A stretch of 64,000 nt of DNA from Pseudomonas monsensis (GCF_014268495.2 NZ_CP077087.1:727001-791000); one strand, 5' to 3'. Numbered from the stretch's first letter, positions 1-10,688 are shown. The notes: generated by a model not told the origin, from the sequence alone. Translations and numbers: made by a program.

Positions 1-226
1 GTGCAAACGACTTGCACGGCCCGCACCAGTCCGCCCACACGTCTACCAGCAGCGGCAGATCACCCTTGATCTGGCTGGCGTAGTCGCCTTGCTTGAGTTC
101 GAACGGCTTGCTCAGCAGTACGGCGGATTTGCAGCGCCCGCATTTTGGCTGGTCCGCGAGGCGCTCGGCCGGGATGCGGTTGAGGCCGTTGCAGGAGGGG
201 CAGGGGATGAGGAGTGGGTTGGTCAT
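1..226 (-). CDS. trxC: Thioredoxin 2 (TrxC), 5' part only, cut by window edge
   Basis: About 75 N-terminal residues are present; the gene runs off the left edge. TrxC is a cytoplasmic thiol-disulfide oxidoreductase. Two things separate it from ordinary thioredoxin and both are visible: an N-terminal zinc-binding extension with paired cysteines (CPSC near residue 9 and CGRC near residue 30), and the active site WCGPC at about residues 67-71. The start is the ATG at 226-224, giving MTNPLLIPCPSC. No strong ribosome binding site is seen before it. The C-terminal half of the thioredoxin fold cannot be checked. Confidence 0.93.
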   Translation of the reverse strand, partial: MTNPLLIPCPSCNGLNRIPAERLADQPKCGRCKSAVLLSKPFELKQGDYASQIKGDLPLLVDVWADWCGPCKSFA

Positions 227-346
227 GAGGGCATTCCGCAAGTGAGCTGATAACACCTAGTTGGAGGCGTTTGTTCACATTTTCAATCATGCGGCTTTCA
301 ACGTAAGACCTGGGCCAAGACGTACCGGCGTGGCCGTTGGTCTGTC

Positions 347-673
347 TTGCATTATCGCAATTTGCGATATGCAGTCGACGAGATCCTCGAAATAACCGGC
401 GATGACGAGTCGCATCCACTCACGAGTCTGGTGGAGATCATCAGTGACTGGATTGCGGAATGGGATCGCACACATCACCCCATGGCCAAGGCAAGTGGCG
501 AAGAGGTCCTCGGCTACATGATGCGCGAACATGGACTGACCCAGAGCGACCTGCCGGGTGTTGGCACTCAATCTGTCGTTTCAGAAATTCTGAACGGCAA
601 GTGCAAGTTGAACCTGCGGCAGGTCCGCTGGTTGGCGGACCACTTCAAGGTGCCTGTAGACGTGTTTATCTAG
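347..673 (+). CDS. HigA-like (COG5499) helix-turn-helix antitoxin-type regulator, orphan, short N-terminus
   Basis: 108 residues. The C-terminal half has the Cro/XRE helix-turn-helix layout of HigA antitoxins: GLTQSDLPGVGTQSVVSEIL followed by LNLRQVRWLADHFKVPVDVFI, with the family ending in VFI. The middle segment DDESHPL also fits COG5499. Family members usually have about 25-30 more residues at the N-terminus. Here the only plausible start is TTG at 347; the frame stays open back to 254 but has no ATG or GTG. No HigB-type toxin gene lies on either side, so the original partner may be lost. The function could be plain transcriptional autoregulation. Fold assignment is fairly sure; the start and activity are not. 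Confidence 0.7.
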   Translation: MHYRNLRYAVDEILEITGDDESHPLTSLVEIISDWIAEWDRTHHPMAKASGEEVLGYMMREHGLTQSDLPGVGTQSVVSEILNGKCKLNLRQVRWLADHFKVPVDVFI

Positions 674-679
674 ACCGCC

Positions 680-2143
680 TCAAGACGAACAACTGATCTC
701 CAGATGCTTGCCCCACTCCGGCGGCCGCTCGGCATAACCCTCCATCCCCGGCTGCTGTTCAAACGGTTTGCTCAGCACCGCATGCAGCCGGCGCACTTCT
801 GAGTAATCGCCTTGCTCCGCCGCATCAATAGCTTTTTGCGCCAGATAATTGCGCAGGATGTACAGCGGATTGACCGCATGCATTCGCGTGCGGCGCTGGG
901 CCTGATCGGTGTCACCGTCGCGGGCGACCCGGGCGACGTAGCGTTCGCCCCAGGCGTCAAAGCCCTTGATGTCGACGAAATCATCGCGCAAACGGGCGAC
1001 GGCCTGTTCGGCGGGTTCTTCACCGAGACGGCGGAAGAACAGCGTGTAATCGACGCCGCTGTTCTGCATCAGTTGCAGCAGGTTCTCTAGCAGCTGTTGG
1101 TCGTCCTCTTCCGCCGTGGTAAAGCCGAGGCGGCGGCGCATCAGGTCAAGGTAATGCGCCTGGAACAAGGGCAAGTACAGGCCGAGGGTTTCGCGCAGGG
1201 CTTCGACGCTGATGAACGGCGTCAACGCCTGGGCCAGCGCGCTGAGGTTCCATTGGCCGACCGGCACCTGATTGCTGAACGAGTAGCGGCCCTGATCATC
1301 GGAATGGTTGCAGATGAAGTGGGCGTCGAAATCATCGAGGAACGCGAACGGGCCGAAGTCGAAGGTGATGCCGAGGATCGACATGTTGTCGGTGTTCATC
1401 ACGCCGTGGCAGAAGCCGTAGGCCTGCCACTTGGCGATCAGTGCGGCATTGCGCTCGACGATCTCGCGGAACATCGCCAGATACGGCTCCGGTTGTTCCA
1501 GGCACTCGGGGAAGTGCATCGCCAACACGTGCTCGCCGAGTTGCTTCTGCTGCTCGGGACGCTTGGTGTAGTAGAAATATTCGAAGTGGCCGAAGCGCAC
1601 ATGGCTCGGTGCCAGACGCAGGACCATCGCCGCACGTTCCTGCTTCTCGCGCCACACCGGGGTGTCGGAACCGATCACGCAGGCGGCCCGCGAAGACGGG
1701 ATGTTCAGCGCGTGCAGCGCTTCGGAGGCGAGGAACTCGCGGATTGATGAACGCAGAACGGCGCGACCGTCCCCCATGCGTGAAAACGGCGTCTGTCCGG
1801 CGCCCTTCAGGTGCAGGTCCCAGTGCTCACCAGCGCTGTTGTAGACCTCGCCGAGCAACAAGCCACGACCGTCACCCAGTTGCGGTGTGTAGCCGCCGAA
1901 CTGATGCCCGGAATAGACCATCGCCCGCGGCTCGGCATCGGCCCACAATTTGTGGCCGCCAAACAGTTCGGCGAATTCCTCGGTTTCGGCGCTCGCCGGG
2001 TCGAGATCCAGCAAGGCGAGGGCCGCCGGGCTGGCGACGACCAGACGCGGATTGTCGATCGGCTCGGGCAGCACGTGGGCGGAGAACGCGTCGCCCAGGC
2101 GGGCGAAGCGATTGTCGAAGGTCAGTTCGTCGAGGGCTTTCAA
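680..2143 (-). CDS. selO: Protein adenylyltransferase SelO (YdiU family)
   Basis: 487 residues, normal for bacterial SelO. The protein has a kinase-like fold that binds ATP in flipped orientation and transfers AMP to Ser, Thr or Tyr of target proteins in redox stress. Visible residues match the published P. syringae enzyme: K113 in HLKGAGQTPFSRMGDGRA, D252 in MNTDNMS and D262 in FDFGPF. The C-terminus is SCSS, where animal SelO carries selenocysteine. It is encoded on the minus strand, 48 bp after mscK in the direction of transcription, and could be read from the same transcript. The start at 2143 gives MKALDELTFDNRF, the usual family N-terminus. Confidence 0.95.
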   Translation of the reverse strand: MKALDELTFDNRFARLGDAFSAHVLPEPIDNPRLVVASPAALALLDLDPASAETEEFAELFGGHKLWADAEPRAMVYSGHQFGGYTPQLGDGRGLLLGEVYNSAGEHWDLHLKGAGQTPFSRMGDGRAVLRSSIREFLASEALHALNIPSSRAACVIGSDTPVWREKQERAAMVLRLAPSHVRFGHFEYFYYTKRPEQQKQLGEHVLAMHFPECLEQPEPYLAMFREIVERNAALIAKWQAYGFCHGVMNTDNMSILGITFDFGPFAFLDDFDAHFICNHSDDQGRYSFSNQVPVGQWNLSALAQALTPFISVEALRETLGLYLPLFQAHYLDLMRRRLGFTTAEEDDQQLLENLLQLMQNSGVDYTLFFRRLGEEPAEQAVARLRDDFVDIKGFDAWGERYVARVARDGDTDQAQRRTRMHAVNPLYILRNYLAQKAIDAAEQGDYSEVRRLHAVLSKPFEQQPGMEGYAERPPEWGKHLEISCSS

Positions 2144-2191
2144 GGGCCGGCTCCAGCAGAATGTCCGAGCATTCTGCTGGGAATAGGCCGG

Positions 2192-5100
2192 TTAGTCGAG
2201 TTTGGCCGGCGGCGGCTCTTGCAGCGGTTTCTGATCGTCGGCGATGGGCACGATGGTTTTCGTTTCTGGCTCGATCGGCACCATCTTGTATTCCTGACCG
2301 TGAAGGTTCTTCAGATAAACCTCCATCTGGCGGAACGAGATGTTGATGTGCTGCTTCTTGAACTCGCGGTTGATGAAGCGGTTGACCTCATCAAGCACCG
2401 GGTTGCGGTCGCCCAAGTCACGCACGTGCATGCGCAACTCGTGATCGAGAGTGCTTTCGCCGAAGTTGAGGAAGTACACGTGCGGCTCGGGCTCCTTGAG
2501 CACACGCGGGTTTTCCCGGGCAGCCTTGAGCAGCAGTTCCTTGACCAGATCCAGGTCGGAGCCGTAGTCGACGCCCAGTTTCAGGGTGACGCGGGTGATG
2601 GTGTCGGTCAGCGACCAGTTGATCAGTTGCCCGGTGATGAACGTCTTGTTCGGGACAATGATGTCCTTGCGGTCGAAGTCGGTGATGGTCGTGGCGCGGA
2701 TGCGGATCTTGCTGACCGTGCCCGACAGGTTGCCGATGGTGATGGTGTCACCGATCCGCACCGGGCGTTCGAACAGGATCATGATGCCGGAGATAAAGTT
2801 GGCGAAGATCTCCTGCATGCCGAAACCGAGGCCGACCGACAGCGCCGCCACCAGCCATTGCAACTTGTCCCAGCTCACGCCGAGGGTCGACAGGGTCGAG
2901 ACGAAACCGACGCCGGCGATCACATACGACAGCAACGTGGTGGTCGCGTAGGCACTGCCCTGGGCCAGATTGAGTTTCGACAGCACGAACACTTCCAGCA
3001 GGCCCGGCAGGTTGCGCGCGAGGGCGAAGGTGATGCCGATGATGATCAGTGCGCCGAGCATGTCGCCGATGCTGATCGGCACCATGCTCATGTTGGCGCC
3101 GGTGCCGCTGGTGTATTCGTAGAGGGTGATGTTGTCGAGGTACGAGAACACCGAAATCAGGTCCGACCAGACCCAGTACAGCGCCGCGATGAAGCCGCCG
3201 AGCAGGGCCAGACGGATCAGGCGCAGGGACTGTTCGTTGACCTTCTCGATGTCCAGTGTCGGTTCTTCGATCACGGCTTCGCCGTCGCCGGCCTCTTTTG
3301 CCGCCTGACGTTTGGCCAGGGCGCGCTGGTAAGCCAGACGTCGGGCGGCAACCGCCAGACCCCGGACGAAGGTGGCTTCGATCACCAGCCAGAACATCAG
3401 CAGGTACAGGGTGTTGATCAAGCGGTCGCTGAGTTTCAGCGCGGTGTAGTAGTAGCCGAAGCACACCGCGACGAACAGGGCGATCGGCAGCAAGGTGAAC
3501 ATCACGCCCACGGCCTTGCGGAACAACGAAGTATTTTCGTGGGCCGGGCTGCTGATCAGCAGACGGCTGAGCAGCCAGGCCATCAGGGCGTAGCAGGTCA
3601 GCACCACCGGCATGCCGAGAACGTCGTCAGCCAGTGCGGCCGGTTGCAGTTCGGCCACGGCGACTACGGTCACCAGCGCCATGACCACCAGTCCGAGGCG
3701 ACGGATCCAGCCCTGGAGGAATTCGACCTGGGGCTTTTCCCAGCGGAAGTGCAACTCTGCCACGCCACCTGGCGAGAGAATCCGGTAGGCGGTGTAGAAC
3801 ACCAGCCATGCCTGACCCATTTGCAGCAGCGCCGCGCCCATGTTGGCGTTTTGTCCGCGGGCGTCGATCTGCAGGGCCAGTCCGCACAGGGCCAGGCCAA
3901 GGGCGACCGGCATCGCCAGCAGAATATTGATCAGGATCGCCTGCGGGGTGTGCCACTGACTGTCACGCTTGAAGTGACCGATGTCCTGGTGAACCTTGTT
4001 CAACCGCGCATACAGCGCCTTGCGCCGCCACAGCAGCGCGCCGATCAGCAATGCCAGCGGCAGGAACAGCAGCGGACGCTGGGTCAGGCCGTCGGTCAGC
4101 TCGCTCAGGCTCGAGGCCAGCGGCAGGGTGTCGATCTGGCGTTTGAGCCGCTCCGGCACGCCGCGCATCCATTCCACGTCCAGCGGCTTGTTGCTGGGAA
4201 TCCAGAACATCTGCTCATCGAGGGTTGCGCGCAGGCTTTGGGCGGTGCTCAGCAGTTGCTTCTGGTTGAGTTGCAGGGTGATTGATTCGTTGAGCACCGC
4301 GCTCAGTTCGCGGTTCAGTCGTTCCAGCAGGTCGGCGCGGGTGTTGGCCAGGTCCAGCAGGCTCTTGCGCAGTTGCGGGGTGACTTGCTCCGGCGGCTGG
4401 GTGGAGAGCAGGTTGTCGACGTAGGTCGCCGGGTTGCTCAGCAGTTCACGCTGCTGGCTGACTTCGAACTGATACAGGCGAATGTCGGCGATCTGGTCGG
4501 CCAGGTCACGATCGACCTTGAGGCGCGGCAGGGCCTGCTTCTGTTTATAGAGAATCTTCGACAGCAGCAGACTGCCCTTGAGCACGTTGATCTGTTCATC
4601 CAGGGCCGAGTCGCTCTGGGTCAGGCTGTCGAGTTGCTGTTTGGTTTGCAGGTTCTGCTGGGTGACTTCGTTGAGACGGTCGGTGCTTTTCAGCAGGTAG
4701 TCGGAGAGCTTGAGGTTGGCCGTGCTTTCGCTGGCGAGCAGGCTGCTGCCGCCGGCCTTCTGCGCTTCGATCGACTGCTGGGTAACGGTCTCCTGGGACT
4801 GCGCCAGACGCTTCTGGTTGATCAGGGTTTGCAGTTCCTGGATCTCGCGGTCGAGGCGGTCGGATTTCTCCGAGAGCAGGTCATGCTGGCTGTTGCCCAG
4901 ATCCTGCAACTGGCTGTTGCCGGCCAGCTCCTGACGACGCAGCGGGATCAACGCGTTGAGGGCGGCCAGTTCGGCGTTCAACTGATCGCGTTGCTCGGCG
5001 CTGACGGTTTTGCCCGCGTCCTTGCCGGACTTGAGGATGTTGTTGATCTGCTGGATGCGCGTCTGGCTGGCGGAAATTTCCGCCTGGGCGCGCTCCGGGC

Positions 5101-5545
5101 GGGTCTGCGCGGTGATGATCAGGCTGTTGGCGTCGGCCAGGGCTTTTTGCAGATCGCTCTGCTGGGTCGAACGATCGGTGAGGATCTGTTCCAGCTGCTG
5201 GATCGATTCCTTGGGAAAACGCTGCGCCACCGGCACCACGGCGGAGGCCTTGAGGCGCGTCAATTCGCGGGTGTTCTCGACGGTCTGCTTCGGCGCGCTT
5301 GCCAGTTGCTGTTTGAGGTCGATCAGCTTCTGTTCATAGTCACGCTGGTTGTTCAGCTGATTGAGCGTGTTCTGCAGGACGGTTTGCAGGGTCTTTTTAT
5401 CGGCGTCCGGCAGTTTGCTGTCGGCGAGTTTGTCCAGGCTGGCCTGCACGGCTTCGCTGGACGGCGGTTCGGCGGCATACAGCGGCCCGACGGAAAGACT
5501 CAGGCCCAGCAGGGCCGCGAAAAAGAAAGAGCGCAGGGTAGGCAT
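2192..5545 (-). CDS. mscK: Mechanosensitive channel MscK (KefA-type)
   Basis: 1117 residues, the size of MscK/KefA. It begins with a signal peptide (MPTLRSFFFAALLGLSLSVG). A long periplasmic coiled-coil region rich in Gln and Leu follows, to about residue 480. Next comes a block of hydrophobic helices (about 490-880), and the pore-lining MscS helix and beta domain occupy about 880-1090 (GLGFGMQEIFANFISGIMI). The C-terminus is a charged and proline-rich tail. It opens under membrane tension to release solutes during hypo-osmotic shock, in MscK together with K+ sensing. Only 34 bp separate it from the upstream K+/H+ antiporter gene, so the two are probably one ion-homeostasis unit. Confidence 0.93.
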   Translation of the reverse strand: MPTLRSFFFAALLGLSLSVGPLYAAEPPSSEAVQASLDKLADSKLPDADKKTLQTVLQNTLNQLNNQRDYEQKLIDLKQQLASAPKQTVENTRELTRLKASAVVPVAQRFPKESIQQLEQILTDRSTQQSDLQKALADANSLIITAQTRPERAQAEISASQTRIQQINNILKSGKDAGKTVSAEQRDQLNAELAALNALIPLRRQELAGNSQLQDLGNSQHDLLSEKSDRLDREIQELQTLINQKRLAQSQETVTQQSIEAQKAGGSSLLASESTANLKLSDYLLKSTDRLNEVTQQNLQTKQQLDSLTQSDSALDEQINVLKGSLLLSKILYKQKQALPRLKVDRDLADQIADIRLYQFEVSQQRELLSNPATYVDNLLSTQPPEQVTPQLRKSLLDLANTRADLLERLNRELSAVLNESITLQLNQKQLLSTAQSLRATLDEQMFWIPSNKPLDVEWMRGVPERLKRQIDTLPLASSLSELTDGLTQRPLLFLPLALLIGALLWRRKALYARLNKVHQDIGHFKRDSQWHTPQAILINILLAMPVALGLALCGLALQIDARGQNANMGAALLQMGQAWLVFYTAYRILSPGGVAELHFRWEKPQVEFLQGWIRRLGLVVMALVTVVAVAELQPAALADDVLGMPVVLTCYALMAWLLSRLLISSPAHENTSLFRKAVGVMFTLLPIALFVAVCFGYYYTALKLSDRLINTLYLLMFWLVIEATFVRGLAVAARRLAYQRALAKRQAAKEAGDGEAVIEEPTLDIEKVNEQSLRLIRLALLGGFIAALYWVWSDLISVFSYLDNITLYEYTSGTGANMSMVPISIGDMLGALIIIGITFALARNLPGLLEVFVLSKLNLAQGSAYATTTLLSYVIAGVGFVSTLSTLGVSWDKLQWLVAALSVGLGFGMQEIFANFISGIMILFERPVRIGDTITIGNLSGTVSKIRIRATTITDFDRKDIIVPNKTFITGQLINWSLTDTITRVTLKLGVDYGSDLDLVKELLLKAARENPRVLKEPEPHVYFLNFGESTLDHELRMHVRDLGDRNPVLDEVNRFINREFKKQHINISFRQMEVYLKNLHGQEYKMVPIEPETKTIVPIADDQKPLQEPPPAKLD

Positions 5546-5579
5546 AGAGACCGGTCAAGCAAGTGAGAGTGGACGCAGT

Positions 5580-7322
<1,743 letters not shown>

Positions 7323-7465
7323 AGGCAGTACTCCAGAAGCGTAAAGACGGGCACAAACTGACCATGCAGTCTGCGTGCCAGCGATTCTAACCTGTTGAAA
7401 TGTGATGCTGTCAAAAAGCTTTTTACGCTGGGGGATTCGAGGTTTGGGTTCGGCTGGCGATGGCT

Positions 7466-7820
7466 GCCCTCACCCTAGCCCTCTCCCGGGGGGAGAGGGG
7501 ACTGATCGAAGTGTCTGGGCGAGGTCCATCGACCTGAAAATTCTGAGTCGAACTCAGGTTTGAAAGGCACACAGATCTGCTCCCTCTCCCTCTGGGAGAG
7601 GGGGCTGATCAAGGTGTTTGTGCGAGGTACGCCAACCTGAAAGTCCGGAGTCGAACTCGGATTTTGAAAAGCCTCACCCCAGCCCTCTCCCTCTGGGAGA
7701 GGGGGCTGATCGAAGTGTTTGGGCGAGGTACGCCGACCTGAAAGTCCGAAGTCGAACTCGGATTTTGAAAAGCCCCCGATCTGCTCCCTCTCCCTCTGGG
7801 AGAGGGCTGGGGTGAGGGTG
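7466..7820. repeat. Repeat element with CCCTCACCC ends, three tandem units
   Basis: The stretch between nhaP2 and the chemoreceptor gene holds no gene. It starts with CCCTCACCCTAGCCCTCTCC and ends with the inverted copy GGGCTGGGGTGAGGG. Inside, a unit recurs three times with a period of about 102 bp; the phrase CTGATCGAAGTGTTTGGGCG recurs near 7502, 7605 and 7706 with a few changes. Each unit carries a GGGAGAGGG/CCCTCTCCC hairpin. The same end sequences bound elements at 12850-13158 and 24854-25124. Confidence 0.85.
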
Positions 7821-7842
7821 CTTTTGCTTTTGATCGAGTGAA

Positions 7843-9468
7843 TCAGAGGCTGAACCGCCCAACCATGTTGTTCAAATCCAGCGCCAGACGCGACAGCTCG
7901 TTGCTCGCCGCACTGGTCTGATTCGCGCCGGTGGCCGATTGCACCGACAGGTCGCGGATGTTCACCAGGTTGCGATCCACCTCGCGGGCCACTTGTGCCT
8001 GCTCTTCGGCGGCGCTGGCGATCACCAGGTTGCGCTCGTTGATCTCGACGATTGCGGTGTTGATGGTGTCCAGCGACATCCCGGCGCCCCGGGCGATGTT
8101 CAGTGTCGATTCGGCGCGTTCGGTACTGTTGCGCATCGAGTCCACCGCGTGTTCGGTGCCGCTCTGAATGCTGCCGATCATCCGCTCGATTTCGCTGGTC
8201 GACTGTTGGGTGCGATGGGCCAGCGCACGCACCTCATCGGCGACTACCGCAAAACCACGGCCGGCTTCGCCGGCGCGTGCTGCTTCAATGGCAGCGTTCA
8301 GTGCCAACAGGTTGGTCTGGTCGGCCAAACCGCGAATAACGTCCAGGACCTTGCCGATGTCACGGGATTCGTTGGCCAGATCACCGATCAGGGTCGCCGT
8401 GCTCTGCACATCGGCGCTCATGCGTTCGATGGCGCTGACGGTTTCCTGCACCAGGTCGCGACCGTCGCCGGCGGACGTGGTGGCGTTTTTCGACGCTTCC
8501 GACGTGCTGACCGCGTTGCGTGCGACTTCTTCAACGGCGCTGGTCATTTCGTTGACCGCCGTGGCGGCCTGTTCGATTTCGTTGTTCTGCTGGGTCAGGC
8601 CACGGGCGCTTTCGTCGGTGACGCTGTTCAGCTCTTCGGCAGCGGACGCCAGTTGCGTGGCCGAGCCGGAAATCCGCTGCAGGGTGTCGCGCAGCTTCGA
8701 TTGCATCTTGGCCATCGCGGCCAGCAAGCGGCCGGCTTCGTCGTTGCCGTCAACGTGGATCGGCTGGGTCAGGTTGCCTTCGGCGATGGTTTCCGCTGCG
8801 TCGAGTGCCTTGGCAATCGGCTTGGTGATGCTGACGGTCAGCAACCAGGCGAACAGGAAGGTCAGGCCGGTGGCGATCAGCAACAGGGTCACGACCAGGT
8901 TGAACGATATCGCGTACTGATCGGCTGCGCCTTGATCAGTTTCGGCGATTTGCTGGGTGTTGATCTCCAGCAGCCGCGCCAGTGCGGTGTTCACCGCTTC
9001 CGAGTTACTCAGCAAATCCGCGTTGAGCATCTGCCGCAGTTCATCGACCTGATTGTTGCGCGACAGGCTTTTCATCCGGTCTTCGAGTTGGCGGTACTGG
9101 GCCAGAAGCTGCACGTACTGGTCGTAGGCTGCACGCTCTTGCGGGCCATTGATCAACGGTTCGTAGGCGCGCTGGGCGTCGGCGATCTGCTTGTTGCGCA
9201 GCTCGAACAGCTCAATGGTTTTTTGCTGCACGTCCGGTTCGCGGTTGATCAGCAACCGGTAGGACAGCACCCGCAGGCGCAGGGTCAGTTGAGTGAACTC
9301 GTCGAGGGCCTTGATGGACGGCACGCTGGCAGTGGCAATTTCTTGGCCCGCTGCGCGTATTTTGCTCATCTGGTTCAAGGCGAACACACCCAGAATCAGC
9401 ATCAGGCCGCCGATCAGGGCGAAGCCGGTGAACGCCCGGGGGGCGATATTCATATTGCGAAGGGACAT
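7843..9468 (-). CDS. Methyl-accepting chemotaxis protein with four-helix-bundle sensor
   Basis: 541 residues from the chosen start (MSLRNMNIAPRAF). A first transmembrane helix lies at about 10-30, a helical periplasmic sensor of the 4HB_MCP type (about 150 residues, no Cache fold) follows, then a second helix near 190-210, HAMP, and the long cytoplasmic signalling hairpin. The CheA/CheW contact tip is intact: QTNLLALNAAIEAARAGE and GRGFAVVADEVR. There is no C-terminal CheR pentapeptide. The frame is open upstream to 9576, but the added residues look non-native and lack a better ribosome binding site. The ligand cannot be told from sequence. It stands alone, not next to che genes. Confidence 0.9.
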   Translation of the reverse strand: MSLRNMNIAPRAFTGFALIGGLMLILGVFALNQMSKIRAAGQEIATASVPSIKALDEFTQLTLRLRVLSYRLLINREPDVQQKTIELFELRNKQIADAQRAYEPLINGPQERAAYDQYVQLLAQYRQLEDRMKSLSRNNQVDELRQMLNADLLSNSEAVNTALARLLEINTQQIAETDQGAADQYAISFNLVVTLLLIATGLTFLFAWLLTVSITKPIAKALDAAETIAEGNLTQPIHVDGNDEAGRLLAAMAKMQSKLRDTLQRISGSATQLASAAEELNSVTDESARGLTQQNNEIEQAATAVNEMTSAVEEVARNAVSTSEASKNATTSAGDGRDLVQETVSAIERMSADVQSTATLIGDLANESRDIGKVLDVIRGLADQTNLLALNAAIEAARAGEAGRGFAVVADEVRALAHRTQQSTSEIERMIGSIQSGTEHAVDSMRNSTERAESTLNIARGAGMSLDTINTAIVEINERNLVIASAAEEQAQVAREVDRNLVNIRDLSVQSATGANQTSAASNELSRLALDLNNMVGRFSL

Positions 9469-9747
9469 GGGGCGGATACCAGAGGAGGGCCGCATCCATG
9501 CGGGCTGAGACGGCTGTATGGATGACTTATCGGTCATACGACTAAAGTCTTGAGGCGCTGCGCGTATTTGTCGCATAGGGGGTTGAGCGACGAAGTGCAG
9601 GAACCAGATCGGCAGATCACAGTCTTTTAAACTCGCGAGAACGGTCGGCCGCCAGGAAAATCAAGGCCTTGCGCCGGTTTAACCCTGGCATCCGTGATGA
9701 CTTTTCTTTATCGTACGCGCCCTTTGAAAAACGCCTGGAAGATCAAA

Positions 9748-9978
9748 ATGTTGGAAGCATCCCTCAGCCAATTGGAACAGCTCGTCAGCGACCTGGTGCA
9801 ACAGAACCAGACTTTGCTGGAAACCAACCAGACCCTGTCTGCGGAACTGGCTCAGGCCAAGGATGAAAACGAAAGCCTGCAACTGAACCTGATGGAGCAG
9901 GAAGAGAAACACGGCGCCACCGCAGCGCGCATCCAGGCCCTGGTTGATCGCGTCAACGCAGGTCCTGTCAGCGCATGA
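9748..9978 (+). CDS. Small coiled-coil protein (TIGR02449/ZapB-like) paired with ZapA
   Basis: 76 residues that are almost wholly coiled coil: leucine heptads (LEQLVSDLVQQNQTLLETNQ) and a charged middle, with no membrane segment. The start is the ATG at 9748 after GGAAG; an in-frame ATG at 9694 would add a stretch unlike the family. Its TGA overlaps the ATG of the next gene (ATGA), so the two products are made together. Small coiled-coil proteins of this kind are commonly encoded just before zapA in Pseudomonas and may bind ZapA at the division ring. That role is inferred from position and shape only. Confidence 0.75.
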   Translation: MLEASLSQLEQLVSDLVQQNQTLLETNQTLSAELAQAKDENESLQLNLMEQEEKHGATAARIQALVDRVNAGPVSA

Positions 9979-10277
9979 ATTACGGCACAGCAGGGGTAAA
10001 GGTCATCTCCATTCTCGGGGAGGACTACTCGATCAAGGCACCGGCCGGGGAAGAACAGACCCTGCTGGACGCAGCCATGATGCTCAAGGCTGCGCTGGAC
10101 GACACCAAGCGCAAATACCCGACGCTGATCGGTGACCGCTTGCTGGTGCTGGCGGCGATGAATCTGTGCTCGCAGCAGATCGAAATGAAGAAGCAGCACC
10201 AGGAAGAACTCGACCGTTACCAAGAGCAAGTCAGCGCCACGGTCGAAACCATCGCCAAGACCATCAATCAGGGTTGA
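9975..10277 (+). CDS. zapA: ZapA-like cell-division protein (second-type paralogue)
   Basis: 100 residues with the ZapA layout: an N-terminal beta-strand domain (GVKVISILGEDYSIKAP), a helical part with the family phrase LLVLAAMNLCSQQIEMKK, and a C-terminal coiled coil. ZapA binds FtsZ and bundles its filaments. It is translationally coupled to the preceding coiled-coil gene by an ATGA overlap. In Pseudomonas the usual zapA lies next to 6S RNA and ygfA; neither is here. From memory the canonical protein has a different N-terminus containing LDKEYCI. This copy is therefore probably an extra, divergent ZapA rather than the housekeeping one. Confidence 0.8.
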   Translation: MNYGTAGVKVISILGEDYSIKAPAGEEQTLLDAAMMLKAALDDTKRKYPTLIGDRLLVLAAMNLCSQQIEMKKQHQEELDRYQEQVSATVETIAKTINQG

Positions 10278-10287
10278 GGCGTCGCTA

Positions 10288-10316
10288 CAGGGCGCTCCAT
10301 TCCGAGGAGCGCCCTG
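10288..10316 (+). terminator. Hairpin after the zapA pair
   Basis: A perfect 11-bp stem (CAGGGCGCTCC with GGAGCGCCCTG) and a 7-nt loop starts 10 bp after the zapA stop. No T-run follows, so it may stabilise the 3' end of the transcript rather than terminate by itself. It also lies between convergent genes. Confidence 0.5.
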
Positions 10317-10340
10317 GTGAGGCATGAATAATCAGATGGT

Positions 10341-10688
10341 TCAGCCAAGCCTGAATACATAGCCGTTTTCCAGTTTCACAACTTCCTTTCTCTTCACCGT
10401 CCAAGGACCATCGGGGAATTCGGGATCTGTGAGTAAATCCCCCTTTTCAGCCCATAGAGTCAATTCCTCACGGTTGACTTCTGTTGCACTGCGCCACGGC
10501 TTGGTCGGGTCTGCGTCGACTGTTATCTCGATAAACCAGCCGCCTGCCGACTCTTCGAATGATTTGGTCAGCACTGTGGTTTCTGTACCTTTGAGTGGGT
10601 CTAGAATCTTTTGACCAACCCGAACGGCTTTTAACATTTCATCCCGACTCAGGGACGCAGTGCTTTCAATTTTGCGTTCTCTGCTCAT
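10341..10688 (-). CDS. Hypothetical protein, 115 residues
   Basis: I do not recognise this protein. The start is the ATG at 10688, with a good ribosome binding site (GAGGAG) nine bases before it. The product is soluble, without signal peptide or membrane helix. It is charged, with a compact aromatic-rich C-terminal half (GGWFIEITVDADPTKPW, then DGPWTVKRKEVVKLENGYVF) that looks like a small beta domain. The upstream 200 bp are clearly AT-richer than the surroundings, and the gene has no functional link to either neighbour (zapA pair convergent, chemoreceptor divergent). This suggests a gene gained by transfer. Its length and isolation would fit an immunity-type or phage-derived protein, but nothing in the sequence proves that. 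Confidence 0.65.
   Translation of the reverse strand: MSRERKIESTASLSRDEMLKAVRVGQKILDPLKGTETTVLTKSFEESAGGWFIEITVDADPTKPWRSATEVNREELTLWAEKGDLLTDPEFPDGPWTVKRKEVVKLENGYVFRLG

Noticed and set aside
227..346. HigB toxin gene before the HigA-like gene
   Set aside because: No frame gives a complete or recognisable HigB; the longest frames are under 40 codons.
7466..7820. Possible CRISPR array
   Set aside because: The period is about 102 bp, the units are nearly identical throughout with no short repeat/variable spacer pattern, and no cas gene is near.
10278..10340. 6S RNA (ssrS) expected after zapA
   Set aside because: Only about 60 bp separate zapA from the next gene and they hold a simple hairpin, too short for the roughly 180-nt 6S RNA.
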